A stretch of 64,000 bases of DNA from Zhouia amylolytica (GTDB lineage: Bacteria > Bacteroidota > Bacteroidia > Flavobacteriales > Flavobacteriaceae). Both the position numbers and the translations under genes were made by a program. Where the stretch lies: assembly GCF_900116365.1 (NCBI RefSeq), contig NZ_FPAG01000002.1, positions 234,576-298,575 of the forward strand. The letters run 5' to 3'. The notes beneath the pieces were generated by a model, which was given only the letters and a program-made list of their open reading frames with translations, ran no database searches and had not been told where the DNA came from. Every line of letters starts with the position of its first letter. Within the stretch, counting starts at the first letter, position 1. This document shows, one piece after another, positions 62,988 to 64,000 of the stretch.

Positions 62988-63018
62988 TTGGAACGTATGT
63001 TCTGATATAGTATCTTTG
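62988..63018 (+). promoter_or_regulatory. tetR promoter with operator
   Basis: TTG at 62988-62990, then the dyad GAACGTATGTTC (62991-63002) and TATCTTTG (63011-63018) with 20 bases between TTG and the -7 box. The arrangement TTTGGAAC-N4-(A/G)TTCTGATAT is nearly identical to the SDR promoter, so one repressor probably binds both. Confidence 0.7.
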
Positions 63019-63019
63019 T

Positions 63020-63039
63020 GGGAGTATCTAAATACTCCC
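63020..63039 (+). promoter_or_regulatory. Leader hairpin before tetR
   Basis: GGGAGTAT and ATACTCCC form a perfect 8-bp stem with the loop CTAA, ending 6 bases before the ATG at 63046. It lies just after the predicted transcription start and may hinder translation or protect the 5' end; an operator role is also possible. Confidence 0.5.
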
Positions 63040-63045
63040 ATTTTT

Positions 63046-63627
63046 ATGCCCAGAGTTAAAACATTTAATGAGCAGGAAGTCCTGGAAAATGCCATGAACC
63101 TCTTTTGGGAAAAGGGGTATGCAGCTACATCCATTCAGGATTTGGTGAATCACCTGGGAATTAACCGCGCAAGTCTTTACGATACCTATGGAGGTAAAAA
63201 GGAGCTGTTTTTAAAATCGTTTGCTTATTATCGAAATAAGAATATTTCCGGGTTGAAGGCCTTTTTTAAAGCCCATCCTGACGTTAAAAAGGGATTTAAA
63301 ACGCTTTTTAATATTGCTGTTGATGAATCTGTGAACGATCCCGCCCGGAAAGGATGTTTTGTAGTCAATACCACCACTGAGCTTATTCCTGGTGATACTG
63401 AAATACTTCATATTTTATCCGAAAATAAAATCACCCTTGAAAATCTGTTTTTTAATTATCTTCAGCTAGGTGAAGAAGAACAGCAGTTTGGGCGTGGTAA
63501 AGATTTAAAGTCAATCGCCTCCTTTTTATACACTTTATACAGCGGAATAAGAGTAATTGGAAAGGTAGCTCCTGATAAGGTCAAAATCTCAAAAACAGTT
63601 GACATAGCGTTATCTGTATTGAATTAA
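63046..63627 (+). CDS. TetR-family transcriptional repressor
   Basis: 193 residues from the ATG at 63046; a GTG at 63016 is in frame but lies in the promoter and leader. The N-terminal HTH (NAMNLFWEKGYAATSIQDLV, NHLGINRASLYDTYGGK) is complete and typical of the AcrR/TetR group with TetR_C-like C-terminal ligand domain (including GCFVVNTTTE). Encoded directly downstream of the SDR gene, it should repress both through the GAAC-N4-GTTC dyads and be released by a small molecule handled by the SDR. Confidence 0.92.
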   Translation: MPRVKTFNEQEVLENAMNLFWEKGYAATSIQDLVNHLGINRASLYDTYGGKKELFLKSFAYYRNKNISGLKAFFKAHPDVKKGFKTLFNIAVDESVNDPARKGCFVVNTTTELIPGDTEILHILSENKITLENLFFNYLQLGEEEQQFGRGKDLKSIASFLYTLYSGIRVIGKVAPDKVKISKTVDIALSVLN

Positions 63628-64000
63628 AAAATATCTTTTTTATTACCTAACTCATAAGCAAGCTTGGAGAGGAGGTTTGTAGCCCTTGGAGTCTTTGTAG
63701 CCTCTGTAGCCTTATTCATTTCGCCCAATGTCATTCGGCACCCAGTGTCATTCCGCATTTATTGCGGAATCCATACTCCACTCATCACTCCCAATGTCAT
63801 GGCGCATTCATTGCGGAACCTCTTGATGCTATGCTTAATTGGTTATTCTTTCAAACATCAATCACAGTTTTTATATAAACACAATGGTTAGGCATGATCC
63901 CAGGTGGGGGGACCGAGCGTTGAAAAAAGGTCTAGTGGACCTTTTTAGCGATGGGGCCAGCTGGCGCGATGGCGAGTAAAAAATCGTCCCTGCTTCGCAT
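63628..64000. repeat. Non-coding region with short repeats
   Basis: No convincing gene. It contains the triple low-complexity unit TTTGTAGCC (around 63676-63710), three copies of a CC(A/C)(A/G)TGTCATTC(C/G)GCA-type unit (63724-63740, 63741-63772, 63790-63821), the latter two able to fold into CCGCA-loop-TGCGG hairpins, and a terminator-like stem at 63924-63946. The C/G-rich end (63903 on, with GCCAGCTGGC) has a different base composition from the rest and may be part of a dispersed element continuing past the window. Confidence 0.6.
63924..63946. terminator. Hairpin with A/T tails
   Basis: AAAAAGGTC and GACCTTTTT pair perfectly over 9 bp with a 5-base loop (TAGTG). It has the look of a bidirectional terminator, but the nearest gene end (tetR) is about 300 bases away, so it may belong to a repeat element or to a gene beyond the window. 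Confidence 0.5.

Noticed and set aside
63724..63821. CRISPR array
   Set aside because: Only two or three imperfect units with unequal spacing and no cas genes.
63664..63891. Open frame of 75 codons after tetR
   Set aside because: It runs through the short repeats, has no family resemblance and no promoter; repeat-driven open frame.

Overview
The window looks like chromosomal DNA of a marine-type member of the Bacteroidota, most likely family Flavobacteriaceae. The reasons are: AT-rich sequence; two SusC/SusD (TonB-dependent transporter plus lipoprotein) pairs; an ECF sigma/FecR/STN-SusC signalling set; many lipoproteins whose lipobox cysteine is followed by acidic residues; promoters resembling TTG-N20-TAnnTTTG; a sulfatase; and a beta-1,3-glucan (laminarin-type) polysaccharide utilisation locus (PUL). 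I see no rRNA, tRNA, insertion sequence, prophage or CRISPR array. The genus cannot be fixed from the sequence alone.

Layout. 0-1.1 kb: a VWA-domain lipoprotein. 1.5-5.7 kb: a compact operon of orphan response regulator, membrane-anchored HEAT-like protein, processive GT2 glycosyltransferase and TPR/YaiO-type outer-membrane barrel; I read it as a two-component-controlled exopolysaccharide synthesis and export system, and it is the best candidate for an undescribed system here. 5.7-8.8 kb: exonuclease III, an MgtC/DUF4010 membrane protein, a 47-residue lipoprotein and an overlapping membrane protein. 9.0-12.3 kb: GntR regulator, galK, galT (Leloir pathway). 12.3-16.8 kb, minus strand: two coiled-coil membrane proteins, a coupled NTF2-like/M20 hydrolase/alanine racemase operon, and a small secreted protein. 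16.9-24.9 kb: two AraC-type regulators, an SRPBCC protein, a sulfatase divergent from an SGNH hydrolase, a DJ-1/PfpI-NTF2 fusion and an LVIVD-repeat lipoprotein. 25-31 kb: small hypothetical genes, an HNH-like protein, a TPR histidine kinase with its response regulator, and an alpha/beta-hydrolase lipoprotein.

31-40.5 kb: ECF sigma factor divergent from FecR, STN-SusC, SusD and two thioredoxin-fold lipoproteins, a sigma/anti-sigma controlled uptake locus. 40.6-45.9 kb: flavodoxin, DUF4251 lipoprotein, a paired DUF1080 hydrolase and Gfo/Idh/MocA oxidoreductase (probable 3-keto-glycoside chemistry), a GH43 enzyme and a 49-residue PspC-like protein. 46-60.1 kb: the beta-glucan PUL: a two-component-propeller/LuxR hybrid regulator interrupted by one in-frame TAA, SusC, SusD, two PKD surface glycan-binding lipoproteins, a GH16 laminarinase-type enzyme and a GH3 beta-glucosidase, closed by a strong terminator. 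60.4-62 kb: a separate GH29 alpha-L-fucosidase. 62.1-63.6 kb: an SDR oxidoreductase and a TetR regulator sharing near-identical promoter-operators. 63.6-64 kb: non-coding repeats.

The genes fit a glycan-degrading lifestyle: outer-membrane glucan capture and cleavage (SusCD/GH16), periplasmic or surface release of glucose (GH3), sulfate and fucose removal (sulfatase, GH29), oxidised-sugar handling (DUF1080/Gfo) and galactose entry (galK/galT), each with its own regulator.
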